64,000 nucleotides of DNA from Peteryoungia ipomoeae (GTDB taxonomy: Bacteria > Pseudomonadota > Alphaproteobacteria > Rhizobiales > Rhizobiaceae): the NCBI RefSeq assembly GCF_004912165.1, contig NZ_STGV01000002.1, forward strand, positions 62,001-126,000, read 5' to 3'. Made by a program: the position numbers and the translations under genes. Shown here one piece after another: positions 1 through 9,603 of this stretch (position 1 is the stretch's first letter; each line of letters begins with the position of its first letter). The notes below the pieces were generated by a model, which saw nothing but the letters and a program-made list of their open reading frames with translations, was not told the origin of the DNA and made no database searches.

Positions 1-279
1 GGCCCTTTCCCGCATGACCTTCATTTCCTGCACCTGCTGCAGACTGGCCAGCTGCTTGCCCGTATTGGCCAGACGATCAAAACGGTCTGCATAGTTTTGC
101 GCGAAAAGCCGGTGGACGGGCTCCAGGGAGCCGATGGCGTTCATCACGGTTTCCATCGAGGCATTGTTTTCCTCGATGCGCGATGTCGTCAGTCGCACGT
201 CGCTCTCGGCCATGCGCTCCATGTGCCGCTGAACGGCGACCAGGCGCTTGAGCTTGTCGGATTTCTTTTGCGGCGCCAT
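1..279 (-). CDS. Small coiled-coil flagellar-locus protein, FliJ-like position (3' end beyond window)
   Basis: The gene starts with ATG at 279, 13 bases after the fliR stop at 293, and runs off the left edge of the window with 93 codons visible. The product begins MAPQKKSDKLKRL and is almost entirely charged helix rich in Glu, Gln, Arg and Met, without signal peptide or membrane segment. Its length class, coiled-coil character and place at the end of the flhA-fliR operon resemble FliJ-type export chaperones. I see no sequence motif that proves this. It matches in position the hypothetical gene that follows fliR in S. meliloti. The flagellar link is inferred from context; the molecular role is unknown. 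Confidence 0.7.
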   Translation of the reverse strand, partial: MAPQKKSDKLKRLVAVQRHMERMAESDVRLTTSRIEENNASMETVMNAIGSLEPVHRLFAQNYADRFDRLANTGKQLASLQQVQEMKVMRERA

Positions 280-292
280 GGTTCCCTCCGTT

Positions 293-1042
293 TCAGAAGT
301 CGAAGATGACGGGGAAATAGCGGGCAAACTGCACAACCAGCGCCGAAATCGACAGGTACAGGAGCAGCAGGCCACCCAGAAGCAGATAGGGTGTCGAGAT
401 ATAGAAGATTGGGATCTGCGGCGCGAGTTTGTTCACCAGGCCGACGGCAACGTTGAACATCAGGCCGAAGATAAGAAAGGGGCTGGCCAGCCGCAGCATC
501 AGGAGAAACGTCGCAGACAGCGTGTCGGTCAGCGTGATCAGCATCTTCTGCGCGTCCGGCATCCCACCAATCGGCATCACGGCATAGGAGCGAACGAGCG
601 CCTGAAAAACGACGTGATGAAAATCGAGCATAAAGAGAATGAGCAGACCCGCGAAACTGATGATATTGGTCAATGCCGTTTCGTTGGAATCTTCGAGAAC
701 ATCGCCCGATCCGGGAGAACTCAGGCCGATGGCCATAGAGATCGACGTGCCGGCGAACTGCAATCCGAGCACGAAGAAACGTGGCACCAGCCCGAACATG
801 GCACCAATCAATATTTCGCCCACGATGACGCCGATCATGCTGGCGCCAGACGCGGATACGCGCGGATAGACCGTATCGAAGAGGAGCGGCGTAAACGCCA
901 TCGAGATGGCCACGGCCAGAAGCAGCCTGACATTCACGGCAATGCGGGCGGACGAAAAACCCGGCAGGGTCATGATGCAGCTTCCGATCCGACAGAAGAT
1001 CGCAAACAGCACCAGAACTGTCCCCTGCGGGTCGGCTATCAT
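293..1042 (-). CDS. fliR: Flagellar biosynthetic protein FliR
   Basis: FliR is an integral inner-membrane part of the export gate of the flagellar type III secretion system, forming the FliPQR core with FliP and FliQ. The 249-residue product is close to the family norm of about 260. It is very hydrophobic with about six membrane segments, including a Gly/Phe-rich stretch near residues 80-110. The start ATG overlaps the flhA stop as ATGA (1039-1042), so the two are translationally coupled. Order flhA-fliR matches other Rhizobiaceae. Confidence 0.95.
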   Translation of the reverse strand: MIADPQGTVLVLFAIFCRIGSCIMTLPGFSSARIAVNVRLLLAVAISMAFTPLLFDTVYPRVSASGASMIGVIVGEILIGAMFGLVPRFFVLGLQFAGTSISMAIGLSSPGSGDVLEDSNETALTNIISFAGLLILFMLDFHHVVFQALVRSYAVMPIGGMPDAQKMLITLTDTLSATFLLMLRLASPFLIFGLMFNVAVGLVNKLAPQIPIFYISTPYLLLGGLLLLYLSISALVVQFARYFPVIFDF

Positions 1043-3126
1043 GAAATGGAACCCAGGATCTTTATCTCGATGCCCTTGGCGAGTTCGACATGCGAGAGCA
1101 CGGGCAAGGTTGCAAAGAGTCGCTCGATGATCATGCGCACATAGGACCGCGTTTCGGGCGATGTGACAAGCACGAAGGGCAGGCCCTTATCCATGAATTC
1201 ACGGATTACCCTGCTTGCCTGCTCGGAAAACTCCTCGAGGCTGCGCGGGTCGATGTCAAATTCGACGATTTCACCCTTCGCATCACGCTTCAGCGCCTGG
1301 TGGAAGACGAGATCCCACTTCGAGCCTAGACGCAGGACGCGCAAGACACCGTTGTCGGTCAGATCGCCGCAGAGCTGCTGGGCCATGCGCACGCGCACAT
1401 GTTCGACGATCTGCTCGGTCTTACGGACATGCGGCGCGAGTTCGGCAACGGCTTCCAAAATGAGGTGGAGGTTGCGGATAGAGACGCGCTCGGCCAGCAA
1501 CAGCTTCAAGACCGCCTGCAGGCCCGAATAGGACATGTGCGACGAGCAGATCTCGTCTGCGAGTTTCTTATATTCCGGGTCCAGCCTGTCGATCAGGATC
1601 TTCACGTCCTTATAGGAAAGAAGCTGCGGCAGGTTGTTGCGGATCACTTCGCTCATGTGGGTGAGCACGACCGAAACGTTGTCGATGGGGTGGAAGCCCT
1701 CGCGCTTCAGTTCTTCGGTGAAGGTTTCGAGGACCGAAACGGCGGGCATGCCGAAGGCGGGTTCTCGGATCTCGTCGCCGGGCACCTTCGGCTTGCGACC
1801 CGAGCCGGTTACCACAAGCACTTCGCCGACGCGCAAGCTGTTGGATGCGATGGTCGTACCATGGATACGGATCTGGTAGGATTTTTCGGGAATGCCGATA
1901 TCGTCCGTGACCTTGATCTCAGGCACGACAAACCCGTACTGGCTGGCGAATTTCTTGCGCATCTTGCCGACGCGGAAGGCGAGCTCCTGATGCGCGCCGA
2001 GAAGCCTTGTCGAGACCATCTTGCCGAGCGCGAGCTCGATCTCGGAGGTCTTGAGTACGGACTTCACCGATTCCTTCTCGGCCTCCTTGGTCTGGATGAC
2101 CTGCTTCTCTTCCTGATCGCGCTTGGCCTGTCGCTCGGCTTCGATCTGCCGCGGAATGAACCAGGCGCCGAAAGCCATGATGCCGCCCAGCGCGACGAAA
2201 GGTATGAACGGCAGTCCTGGCACGAGAGCAAGAGCAGCCATCAGGGCAGCGGCAACAAAAAGCGCGCGGGGATAGCCGCTCAGCTGGTTGACGACGGCCT
2301 GATCCGTGGAACCCGGCGTGCCGCCGCGCGACACGAGAAGGCCGGCGGCCAGCGAAACGATGAGTGCCGGAACCTGCGAAACGATACCATCACCAACTGA
2401 CAGCTTGACGAAGACGTCAGCGGCCTGGCCCAATTCCATGCCGTGGCGGAAATAGCCGATGATGATACCGCCGACGACGTTGATCGCGGTGATGATGAGG
2501 CCGGCGATGGCATCGCCGCGCACGAATTTCGAAGCACCGTCCATGGCGCCGAAGAAGGAGCTTTCCTGCTCCAATTCCTTGCGGCGGTGCTGGGCTTCCT
2601 TCTCGTCGATGATACCGGCGGAAAGATCCGCGTCGATCGACATCTGCTTGCCGGGAATGGCATCGAGGGTAAAGCGGGCGCCGACTTCCGCGATACGGGT
2701 GGCGCCCTTGGTGATGACGATGAAATTCACCGTGATCAGGATCATGAAGACGATCAGACCGATCACGAAGTCGCCGCCCATCACGAGGTTGGCGAAGCCT
2801 TCGATGACACCGCCGGCGGCACCGTGTCCTTCGTGACCGTGCGACAGGATCACACGGGTCGTCGCGATGTTGAGCGACAGGCGGATCATGGTCGCGATCA
2901 GAAGGATCGTCGGGAAGGACGAGAAATCCAGCGGACGCTGGATCCAGAGCGAGACCATCAGGATCAGCACCGAAAAGGCGATCGAGAAGGCCAACCCCAT
3001 GTCGATCATGAATGGCGGGATCGGCAGGAAGAGGATGCACAGGATTGCGACAATACCGAAGGCGAAGCCGAGATCTCGGCCCTGCGGACTGGCCTTCGGA
3101 ATTACGAGTGCAGGAGGTTGCGCCAT
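1039..3126 (-). CDS. flhA: Flagellar export gate protein FlhA
   Basis: FlhA is the large inner-membrane export-gate protein whose cytoplasmic ring receives chaperone-substrate complexes. The 695-residue product matches family length. The N-terminal ~330 residues hold about eight membrane helices. The FHIPEP-family signature lies around residues 147-163 ([16 protein letters not shown]). A linker and a soluble domain follow. The gene lies 92 bases after fliQ, and this gap contains a CGCAAG-N9-CTAG element (3191-3214), suggesting an internal promoter for flhA-fliR. Confidence 0.97.
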   Translation of the reverse strand: MAQPPALVIPKASPQGRDLGFAFGIVAILCILFLPIPPFMIDMGLAFSIAFSVLILMVSLWIQRPLDFSSFPTILLIATMIRLSLNIATTRVILSHGHEGHGAAGGVIEGFANLVMGGDFVIGLIVFMILITVNFIVITKGATRIAEVGARFTLDAIPGKQMSIDADLSAGIIDEKEAQHRRKELEQESSFFGAMDGASKFVRGDAIAGLIITAINVVGGIIIGYFRHGMELGQAADVFVKLSVGDGIVSQVPALIVSLAAGLLVSRGGTPGSTDQAVVNQLSGYPRALFVAAALMAALALVPGLPFIPFVALGGIMAFGAWFIPRQIEAERQAKRDQEEKQVIQTKEAEKESVKSVLKTSEIELALGKMVSTRLLGAHQELAFRVGKMRKKFASQYGFVVPEIKVTDDIGIPEKSYQIRIHGTTIASNSLRVGEVLVVTGSGRKPKVPGDEIREPAFGMPAVSVLETFTEELKREGFHPIDNVSVVLTHMSEVIRNNLPQLLSYKDVKILIDRLDPEYKKLADEICSSHMSYSGLQAVLKLLLAERVSIRNLHLILEAVAELAPHVRKTEQIVEHVRVRMAQQLCGDLTDNGVLRVLRLGSKWDLVFHQALKRDAKGEIVEFDIDPRSLEEFSEQASRVIREFMDKGLPFVLVTSPETRSYVRMIIERLFATLPVLSHVELAKGIEIKILGSIS

Positions 3127-3190
3127 GTCTTGCCCATCTCTTCATGAGAAGTCAGCCGGAATCACATCTTCCGGCAGTCTGCCTCAAGAG

Positions 3191-3214
3191 CTAGAGACTG
3201 AAGCTTGCGCGAGG
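3191..3214 (-). promoter_or_regulatory. CGCAAG-N9-CTAG element upstream of flhA
   Basis: On the minus strand the sequence reads CCTCGCGCAAG, then nine bases, then CTAG. CGCAAG is at 3204-3209 and CTAG at 3191-3194, about 77 bases from the flhA ATG. The same arrangement precedes flgB, fliF, motB-operon and flgE genes here. I infer an activator box overlapping the -35 position with a -10-like CTAG. Confidence 0.55.
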
Positions 3215-3218
3215 GTGG

Positions 3219-3485
3219 CTAGAAACCGGATTGGACGCGCGAAAACACCATGTTGGCAAACAGGGATATCTGTGCTCCCACAAACGGAGCGGAAATGCCG
3301 ATGGTGATCATGATGGCAAGAATTTTCGGCACGAAGGTGAGCGTCATTTCCTGCACCTGCGTCAGCGCCTGGATCAAGGCGATGACCACACCGACAATCA
3401 TGCCAGCAGCAACGGCCGGGCCTGAGGCCACGACGATCGTCCAGATGGCGGCCTGCAGGATATCGAGTGCATCTGCCTCATTCAT
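3219..3485 (-). CDS. fliQ: Flagellar biosynthetic protein FliQ
   Basis: FliQ is a small two-helix membrane protein of the FliPQR export gate. The 88-residue product begins MNEADALDILQAAIW and shows two long hydrophobic helices separated by a polar turn containing the family-typical ALTQVQEMTLTFVPK stretch. Length equals the family norm of about 89. It sits between flgD and flhA, as in S. meliloti. Confidence 0.96.
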   Translation of the reverse strand: MNEADALDILQAAIWTIVVASGPAVAAGMIVGVVIALIQALTQVQEMTLTFVPKILAIMITIGISAPFVGAQISLFANMVFSRVQSGF

Positions 3486-3542
3486 GAGACTGTTCTCCCG
3501 GAGTGGCGAATCATGCCCTCCACTCCGGAAGGCTTAGCACTT

Positions 3543-4013
3543 TTACGTGGTGGGCGTCGTGGGGGTCTTCGGCGGCAATGTACCGACGCGGACGCCGACG
3601 ACGATCGGGATTTCCTTGCCGTCCGTGGTCGTTGCGACCATGGTGTCGGAATAGACACGGACGGATGCCACGACCCCGGTGGTCTTTTCGTCGGCACTGG
3701 TGATCGTCTTGCCGATGTAACCAGACGCATTGGTCAGGGCGTTGCCGCTGATCAAGGTTTCGAGGTTCGAGTTCATCTGGATCGACTGCTCGACCTGCGA
3801 GAATGTCGCCAGCTGGGCAATCTGCTGGCTGGCATCCATCGGGTCTGTCGGGTCCTGGTTCTTCATCTGGGCAATCAGAAGCTTCAAGAAGCTCTGATAG
3901 TCGACGGAGGCCTTGGCCGATGCGCTTGCAGCCGACTTTGCTGTAGACGCACTCGAGGTCGGAACATTGGTCGTCGGCGTGGTTGTCGCCGACGTGACTG
4001 TGTCTACCGCCAT
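3543..4013 (-). CDS. flgD: Flagellar hook assembly scaffold FlgD
   Basis: FlgD caps the growing hook and is needed for FlgE polymerisation. The 156-residue product is short compared with enteric FlgD (about 230) but normal for rhizobia. After a Thr/Ser/Ala-rich leader of about 35 residues comes the conserved core [20 protein letters not shown] (residues 38-57) and then [13 protein letters not shown], both hallmark FlgD motifs. The tail is Thr/Pro-rich. The start overlaps the end of flbT by 10 bases. Confidence 0.95.
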   Translation of the reverse strand: MAVDTVTSATTTPTTNVPTSSASTAKSAASASAKASVDYQSFLKLLIAQMKNQDPTDPMDASQQIAQLATFSQVEQSIQMNSNLETLISGNALTNASGYIGKTITSADEKTTGVVASVRVYSDTMVATTTDGKEIPIVVGVRVGTLPPKTPTTPTT

Positions 4014-4453
4014 GGGGCGATCTCCTTGCGGATCTGTTCGATGGTCGCGGGCGCCATTTCCTGATTGTTGAGGATGCGATCCTCGATCGGATAGAGCGAG
4101 CGGATGGCCTTCAACGCGTCGAATGCGCGACCGGAGGACACCATGCCGTCGATGCGCTTCAACTCCGCGAGGATTTCCTCGTTTTCGAAGCAGGAGAGCA
4201 GCATGATGACCGACTTGCGGAACATCGCCATCGACTGATCCTTGCCTTCCGGATTGATCAGCATCATCTGCGCGATGAAATAGAGCTGACGCAAAGGCGT
4301 GGTTGCCTGTTCCGGCTGCAGGACGTGGTTTTCCAGGAGGAAGGTGACGTCATTCATGAACTCGAGAGCAACCTTGCGGTCGACACGCAGCACCGCTCCG
4401 TTGATAAAAATACGTTCGCCCGACTTGAGCGAGATGCGCAAAGTGCTCTTCAT
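4004..4453 (-). CDS. flbT: Flagellin translational repressor FlbT
   Basis: FlbT is a small alphaproteobacterial regulator. In Caulobacter it acts on the flagellin mRNA 5' leader to link flagellin synthesis to hook completion. The 149-residue product has the family opening [20 protein letters not shown] and the downstream [20 protein letters not shown] block. It overlaps flaF (ATGA, 4450-4453), its usual partner. Its presence is relevant to the pairing potential in the flagellin leaders at 17701-20645. Confidence 0.95.
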   Translation of the reverse strand: MKSTLRISLKSGERIFINGAVLRVDRKVALEFMNDVTFLLENHVLQPEQATTPLRQLYFIAQMMLINPEGKDQSMAMFRKSVIMLLSCFENEEILAELKRIDGMVSSGRAFDALKAIRSLYPIEDRILNNQEMAPATIEQIRKEIAPWR

Positions 4454-4797
4454 TTAAGTCCATCCCTGATGATGGTTGTCACGTCGATGATGCCCTGGAA
4501 GTTGTTGGATTCGCGCTTCCGGATACGGTCGCATTCCTTCAGTATCCAAATGGCTATGGAAATCAGATTGGCCCGAACTTCGTCTTCGAGCTGGTTCTCC
4601 GGATTTTGCAGATCTTCCACGAGGCGGATCCAGACCCGGCGGGTGTAGTAGATCGCTTCAATGGCTTCCCGGCTATAACCAGAGGTGTTGCGGGCTGCGC
4701 CGAGCAGCTCAATACAGCGGTCGAGGGCCTGCCGTTCGCGATCCTTCGCGTCGGCAACGCCATCCTCCATGATTTCGGCGTATGAAAACTGGTACAT
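4450..4797 (-). CDS. flaF: Flagellin synthesis regulator FlaF
   Basis: FlaF is the small alphaproteobacterial partner of FlbT and is required for flagellin production and secretion. The 115-residue product starts [13 protein letters not shown] and contains the recognisable [18 protein letters not shown] segment of the family. It lies between flgL and flbT, the standard order in rhizobia and Caulobacter relatives. Confidence 0.95.
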   Translation of the reverse strand: MYQFSYAEIMEDGVADAKDRERQALDRCIELLGAARNTSGYSREAIEAIYYTRRVWIRLVEDLQNPENQLEDEVRANLISIAIWILKECDRIRKRESNNFQGIIDVTTIIRDGLK

Positions 4798-4833
4798 TCA
4801 GTCGCCCTTCAGTGTCATTTCACCCTTTGCTCA

Positions 4834-5898
4834 TCAAAGGTAATTTACAAGAGACAGTCCCTGGATCTTCGCGGTTAGCGTGTAAGAAGCTTCCACCATG
4901 GAAAGCAGAGAGTTAACGCGAGTCGAGGCTTCGTACGCATCCACTTCAATCTTGCTCGAAAGGCTGGTTTCCAGAATATCGATCTGCACCTTGAGCGATG
5001 CATCGGCCTTTTCGATCCGGTTTTCCGACAAGCCGAGGCTGGACCTGGTCGAATTCAGCCCGGTGATCGCCCGTCCCGTGTATTCAATCGCCTTGCTCAC
5101 GGCGACATTGACCGCATTCGCGGGCGCGCCGATCAGCAGCAGTTCCTGGGTGATCACGGACGACAGCGCGAAAAAGCGGAAGCCATTGGCATTCGCGGAT
5201 GCCGAGGTCGCAACCGTCTCGGACTGCGTGATGCGGCTGGTCATGACTTCATCGGTTGCGCCGGACCAATCGGTGTTCCAGTCAGCGCCCGTATACATCG
5301 GCTCCAGCACGTTGGTGATGAAGTCTTCCATGCTTGGCGCTGCACCGGTTGCCGCGATCGTCGCAGTTCCGACAGTGTCGGTCGGCGGGAATGTGAAATA
5401 GGTCGTAAAGGCCGCGTCGAAGGCGAGCTTGGCCGGAGATGTCGCGTCATAAGGCGCAAGCGGCTGCACATCCGTGTTGATACCGGCAAACAGATATTCA
5501 CCATTGGCCGACTGGTTCGCCATGCTGATCATGGTCGACAGCGAATTCTGCACGGTCATGACGGTCGTGCCGATCGTATCCGTATTGGAAGACCCGGAAA
5601 TGGTAATCAGCGCATTGTTCATGTCTTCAGCAGCAGTTGAGATCTGCTTCAGCGCTTCCTGCGAGGCCGACAGACGCTGGGTCGCGATCGAATTGTTGCT
5701 GACCATCGACCCCAGCCGCATGCTTTCGCGGTTCAGGTCGATGACTGTCGACGTCTTGCTGCCAAGCTCCGCACCGACATCATAGAACTGGCCGGTGCTG
5801 ACCTCCTGCTGTGCCTTCAAGAGTTCCATCTGGGCCTGACGAATGGTCTGGCGCATGGAGGTCTGTATGGAAAGATTGGATACGCTGGACGTCGACAT
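4834..5898 (-). CDS. flgL: Hook-filament junction protein FlgL
   Basis: FlgL (HAP3) joins the hook to the flagellin filament. The 354-residue product has flagellin-like termini: an N-terminal helix with MRQTIRQAQMELLKAQQEVSTGQ and a C-terminal coiled segment ending SYTLTAKIQGLSLVNYL. The middle is variable. The gene follows flgK by six bases and is exported through the type III apparatus, so no signal peptide is expected or seen. Confidence 0.95.
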   Translation of the reverse strand: MSTSSVSNLSIQTSMRQTIRQAQMELLKAQQEVSTGQFYDVGAELGSKTSTVIDLNRESMRLGSMVSNNSIATQRLSASQEALKQISTAAEDMNNALITISGSSNTDTIGTTVMTVQNSLSTMISMANQSANGEYLFAGINTDVQPLAPYDATSPAKLAFDAAFTTYFTFPPTDTVGTATIAATGAAPSMEDFITNVLEPMYTGADWNTDWSGATDEVMTSRITQSETVATSASANANGFRFFALSSVITQELLLIGAPANAVNVAVSKAIEYTGRAITGLNSTRSSLGLSENRIEKADASLKVQIDILETSLSSKIEVDAYEASTRVNSLLSMVEASYTLTAKIQGLSLVNYL

Positions 5899-5904
5899 TA
5901 GGGG

Positions 5905-7359
5905 TTACCCCGCCATTTGAAGGACAGCCTGCAGCATTTCGTCCACGGTGGAGACGAGTTTCGCCGCAGCCTTGTAGGACTGCTCTACATCGAGCAGCAG
6001 AGAGAGTTCTTCATCCAGGCTAACCGCAGTCTTGGCGGAATAGGTCTGGAAGCTGCGCTCATAGAGCGCCGTCTTGTTTTCCTCGGCCGAGGTGGCGTTG
6101 GACCGCAATTCCTCAAGCCAGCCGATGGAATTGCTGGAAAAGGAGAGGATGGTTGCCGTGGTCTTCAGGCCGGCATCGGCGGAAAATGCGCGCTCGGCCG
6201 AAAGCTGATCAACATAGGCGTTGATGAGCGCCGTATAGCCTGTGGCACCGGCCGTGTTCTTGATGTAACCCGCACCATTGATCCCACCGTCGCGCAGGAG
6301 CATCGGATCGCCGCCGGCATCAGACCGGACAGCATTGTTCACGCGGATGAGGGCTGCGAGACCAGGCTGAACGGTCCCCGTTGCAGGAACGGTGGAGCCA
6401 GACCAGGTGAAGAGGCCCGGCAGTGGGTTCAGACCACCAGCATCGGTTTCCTGGAATGCTTCGATCAGGCCGCGCGCGATCTCATCGAGCTGGGTCTGGA
6501 AGATCGGTGCTGCAACGTCTCGCAGCTGCACGAGAGCGGCGAGCGATCCCTGGCCATCCGTGTTGCCGCCGACGCCGGCACGAACTGCCGTTCCATCGAT
6601 AAAGATCGGCAGGCCGGTAACGGTGGAATCGTAGGTATAGGTACGCACGAAGCTGACTTCGCGCGGGTCTGTCTCAAACAGTGTCGTGCCGTCGGTCGTG
6701 TAGAGCACCATGTCGCTGTTGTCGCGCATGTTGACATTGACGCCGACGATCTTGGAAATTTCCTTGAGCAACGTGTCACGCCGGTCCAGGTAATTGCTCG
6801 GATCTTCCTTGGTGGCCGTCAGGCGCACAACGGTATCGTTGACGGTCTTGAACTCGGCCAACAACTTGTTGAGGGTTTCCACCTGCTCGAAGATCTGAGC
6901 ATCGACGTCGCCGCGCAGCGTCTGGGTTGCGGCGGTCGCATTGTTCAGCGAATTGGCAACGTCGATGGCGTCGGTGACAACGGTCGATGCGAGCGCATAC
7001 TCGCCCGGTGCCGCCGCAAACGACTGCAGGCTGCTTTGCAGGTTTGCGAGGTAGGTGGAGGGCGACAGTTCGTAGTCATTGCCGCCCAAGGCGTCGGAGA
7101 GGGTGGTCAGCCCGTCGAGCAGGTTCGACTGCGCGCTTTGCTGCGACGTTGCCGATGACAGCTGCCGCAACAGCGCCATGTGCTGCGACCGCTCGTTCTG
7201 TGTCGACGTGGCGCCGTAGATCGTCTGCACAACGACGGACTGGCGACGAACATAGTTCTCGTTGCCGTCATTGGCGATGTTCGTCGAAAGCACCGCAGTC
7301 TGCTGCGAGGTGTTTCGGAAAATCGAATTGGCCGTGTTGAGCGACGATGCAAGCGACAT
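5905..7359 (-). CDS. flgK: Hook-filament junction protein FlgK
   Basis: FlgK (HAP1) is the first junction protein above the hook. The 484-residue product has the rod/hook N-terminal motif (ANSIFRNTSQQTAVLSTNIANDGNENYVRR, here as NTSQQTAVLSTNIAN) and the C-terminal family block with DEELSLLLDVEQSYKAAAKL and EMLQAVL. It is about 60 residues shorter than enteric FlgK, through a smaller central domain, as in other rhizobia. It sits between flgE and flgL. Confidence 0.95.
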   Translation of the reverse strand: MSLASSLNTANSIFRNTSQQTAVLSTNIANDGNENYVRRQSVVVQTIYGATSTQNERSQHMALLRQLSSATSQQSAQSNLLDGLTTLSDALGGNDYELSPSTYLANLQSSLQSFAAAPGEYALASTVVTDAIDVANSLNNATAATQTLRGDVDAQIFEQVETLNKLLAEFKTVNDTVVRLTATKEDPSNYLDRRDTLLKEISKIVGVNVNMRDNSDMVLYTTDGTTLFETDPREVSFVRTYTYDSTVTGLPIFIDGTAVRAGVGGNTDGQGSLAALVQLRDVAAPIFQTQLDEIARGLIEAFQETDAGGLNPLPGLFTWSGSTVPATGTVQPGLAALIRVNNAVRSDAGGDPMLLRDGGINGAGYIKNTAGATGYTALINAYVDQLSAERAFSADAGLKTTATILSFSSNSIGWLEELRSNATSAEENKTALYERSFQTYSAKTAVSLDEELSLLLDVEQSYKAAAKLVSTVDEMLQAVLQMAG

Positions 7360-7380
7360 AGGACTAACCTACTCTTTCGA

Positions 7381-8610
7381 TTATCTCTTCAGGTTGACCA
7401 GGACTTCCATCAATTCGGAGCCGGTCTGGAATACCTTGGAGTTTGCCGTGTAGTTACGCTGGGACTCGATCATCGCCGTCAGTTCTTCGGCCACGTCGAC
7501 ATTGGAGTCTTCAAGCGCGCCGGAGATGATCGAGCCGAAGCCGCTGGAGCCTGCGTAACCCATGACGATGACGCCCGACGAGTTCGACTGGGTGTAGAGG
7601 TTGCCGGCAACGGGGTTCAGCTCGTCCGGGCTCTGCACGCTGGCAAGCGCCACGCGATACTGAGGAACGAGGTCGCCGTTCTCATAGGCCAGCGATACAA
7701 TGCCGGCCTCGTCGATTTCGTAGCCCTTGACCTTCGACGCCGCGTTGCCGTTGGCATCACCCTCTTCGACCGAGAAGGGCGAGGCGAGCTGCGTGGTGTT
7801 GCCGATTTCAAGCGCGATACCGCCGGCAGGTGCCGGAACACCGCCCCCGACTTCGGCACCATTGATCATGTAACCGTCGATCACCAGCTGACCCGAAGCC
7901 GGCGTGAGAAGCTTTCCAGCAGCATCAAATGTCAGTGGCTGCGTCGCAACGACCGTCGTGCCACCCTCCACTTCAACAGCAGTGACGGTCCAATCGTTGG
8001 CAGCCGTCTTCTCGTAGGTAAATTCGATCAGCCGGCTTGAACCCTGGCTGTCGAAGACCTTCAGTGAGGTCTTCTGCTGAAAACCAGGGGCCTCACCGTT
8101 CGGCAAGTTGACGTTGAGAATTGCTTCAGTTGTCGGAACGGCGGAGATACCCGACCCCGAGAGATCGACTGGCTCCAGGCCGTCGAAGCCATTGACCACG
8201 ATCGTCGGGTCTACGTTGGAATCGTATTTGTAACCCATCAGCGTGTAGCCGGCGGTGTTCTTCAACGTGCCGTCTTCCTGCGGCACGAAAGAACCGGCGC
8301 GCGTCAGGTAGGGCGTACCATCGGCACCGGTGACAACGAAGAAGCCGTCGCCGTTGATTGCCATGTCCGTCGTCGAGGTCGTGTAGCTGAACGTGCCCTG
8401 GCTCGAAATGGAGTAACGTACGTCCGTCTCGACACCGCCGGAGTTATAGGCACCGTTGGTTGTCGGCAGGATCATGGAGGAGAACTGCACGGAGGCTTTC
8501 TTGTAGCCGACCGTGCTGGAATTGGCGATGTTGTCGGCGACCGTGCTCAGTCGGTTGGACTGGGCATTCATGCCGGAGACACCGGTTCGCATCGTTCCAT
8601 AAAGGCTCAT
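7381..8610 (-). CDS. flgE: Flagellar hook protein FlgE
   Basis: FlgE forms the hook. The 409-residue product has the N-terminal flagellar rod/hook motif (SNRLSTVADNIANSSTVGYK, residues about 18-37) and the C-terminal block VDVAEELTAMIESQRNYTANS, with NSKVFQTGSELMEVLVNLKR at the end. It heads the structural run flgE-flgK-flgL-flaF-flbT-flgD. It is separated from rem by a strong hairpin and a CGCAAG element, so it probably has its own promoter. Confidence 0.97.
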   Translation of the reverse strand: MSLYGTMRTGVSGMNAQSNRLSTVADNIANSSTVGYKKASVQFSSMILPTTNGAYNSGGVETDVRYSISSQGTFSYTTSTTDMAINGDGFFVVTGADGTPYLTRAGSFVPQEDGTLKNTAGYTLMGYKYDSNVDPTIVVNGFDGLEPVDLSGSGISAVPTTEAILNVNLPNGEAPGFQQKTSLKVFDSQGSSRLIEFTYEKTAANDWTVTAVEVEGGTTVVATQPLTFDAAGKLLTPASGQLVIDGYMINGAEVGGGVPAPAGGIALEIGNTTQLASPFSVEEGDANGNAASKVKGYEIDEAGIVSLAYENGDLVPQYRVALASVQSPDELNPVAGNLYTQSNSSGVIVMGYAGSSGFGSIISGALEDSNVDVAEELTAMIESQRNYTANSKVFQTGSELMEVLVNLKR

Positions 8611-8643
8611 AGTAAATCCTCGTATCCGTGATTATGACTGAGA

Positions 8644-8670
8644 CTATTCGGTGGGCCTTGCGTGAAGCTG
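8644..8670 (-). promoter_or_regulatory. CGCAAG-N9-ATAG element upstream of flgE
   Basis: On the minus strand the sequence reads CTTCACGCAAG, nine bases, then ATAG. CGCAAG is at 8657-8662 and ATAG at 8644-8647; 46 bases separate the box from the flgE ATG. Spacing to the start is nearly the same as at motA (49) and flgB (43). Inferred flagellar activator box and promoter. Confidence 0.55.
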
Positions 8671-8697
8671 TCTCTGAAAAACCGACCTCTTCCATTG

Positions 8698-8734
8698 AAA
8701 ACGGCCCCGTCCGAACATGTCGGAGGGGCCGTTT
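8698..8734 (-). terminator. Intrinsic terminator after rem
   Basis: A long near-perfect hairpin: AAAACGGCCCC at 8698-8708 pairs with GGGGCCGTTT at 8725-8734, and an inner TCCGA/TCGGA stem surrounds a five-base loop. On the minus strand it is followed by TTTTCAATGG. It lies 24 bases after the rem stop and before the flgE promoter element. Confidence 0.8.
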
Positions 8735-8757
8735 GCCGGGCCCGCTATGCAGGCTAT

Positions 8758-9429
8758 TCAGGACCAGTCGATGCAGTAGCCAAGGAAGCGCTTGGAATCG
8801 ACCGGATCGAAGCCAAGCTTCTTGCGCAGCTTCTTGCGCAGCTTGGAGATATGGCTTTCAACGACGTTCTCTTCGACTTCCTCGTCGAAGATGCCGTAGA
8901 TCGCGTTGAAGATCTGCGTCTTCGACACGCGGCGGCCGCGGTTTGCGACCAAATATTCGAGAATGCGGCGCTCGCGGCGCGGCAGGGGGAAGACGTCGCC
9001 GGCGATCTCGGGATCACGGCCGTCGGAAAAGACCTTGATCGGACCGATCTCGGTAAAATTGGTGATGGCACGCAGACGACGCCGGATGGCTGCTGCACGG
9101 GCCAGGATTTCACGAGGATGAACCGGCTTGCGCACCACGTCATCGACGCCACAGTCGAAGAGGGCAAGGGTTGCCTCAAGAGAGGGCTGATCGCTGACTG
9201 CGATCACCGGCGCCTGGGTCCGATCCCGGATCGCACGGGGCAATTCGAGCGTCATTTCGCCCTGCCCCAGCAAGAAGGCTTCGACCGCCGCAATGTCGGA
9301 ATCCGCCGCCGTGCTGACCCAATCCCCAAACTCCCGGGGATCAAATCCTGTCGAGGGAATGCCCTCGCGCCCAAATAGTGAAGTATAGCCGTCCTTAACG
9401 AGCTCGCGCTCATCAACCACTACGATCAT
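8758..9429 (-). CDS. rem: Rem/FtcR-type OmpR-family flagellar transcription activator
   Basis: Rem in S. meliloti (FtcR in Brucella) is a growth-phase-dependent activator of class II flagellar genes, itself under VisNR. The 223-residue product has an N-terminal receiver-like domain (1-120) and a C-terminal OmpR/PhoB winged helix (about 130-223) with [19 protein letters not shown] as recognition region. The usual phospho-acceptor Asp is not visible: the expected beta-3 position reads [13 protein letters not shown]. The Lys of the receiver is kept ([12 protein letters not shown]). Position between the mot operon and flgE matches S. meliloti. Upstream are a CtrA-like site, two GANTC sites and a double CGCAAG box. 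Confidence 0.93.
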   Translation of the reverse strand: MIVVVDERELVKDGYTSLFGREGIPSTGFDPREFGDWVSTAADSDIAAVEAFLLGQGEMTLELPRAIRDRTQAPVIAVSDQPSLEATLALFDCGVDDVVRKPVHPREILARAAAIRRRLRAITNFTEIGPIKVFSDGRDPEIAGDVFPLPRRERRILEYLVANRGRRVSKTQIFNAIYGIFDEEVEENVVESHISKLRKKLRKKLGFDPVDSKRFLGYCIDWS

Positions 9430-9441
9430 TCGTCCGCCTCC

Positions 9442-9479
9442 GAATCAGTGTGGTGTTGCGATAGCCATGGGTACGAATC
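9442..9479. promoter_or_regulatory. Two GANTC (CcrM) sites in the rem leader
   Basis: GAATC occurs at 9442-9446 and 9475-9479, within 50 bases upstream of the rem start. GANTC is the target of the cell-cycle methyltransferase CcrM in Alphaproteobacteria. Two sites this close to a regulator start, next to a CtrA-like site, are suggestive but may be chance. Confidence 0.35.
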
Positions 9480-9519
9480 GGGCGATTTCTGGACAACTGG
9501 GGGAAGTTAACTATAGATA

Positions 9520-9535
9520 TTAATAGTTGATTAAC
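9520..9535 (+). promoter_or_regulatory. CtrA-like full site upstream of rem
   Basis: The sequence TTAA-TAGTTGA-TTAAC fits the alphaproteobacterial CtrA full-site consensus TTAA-N7-TTAAC exactly. It lies 91-106 bases upstream of the rem ATG in an A/T-rich 278-base gap. Inference: cell-cycle input into the motility activator. Confidence 0.55.
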
Positions 9536-9603
9536 CTTTAAGGCGCGATTTGACCTAGATGTAGTAGGTACAGCGGCAAGTCAGCACAAGAAATTTAGTT
9601 AAA

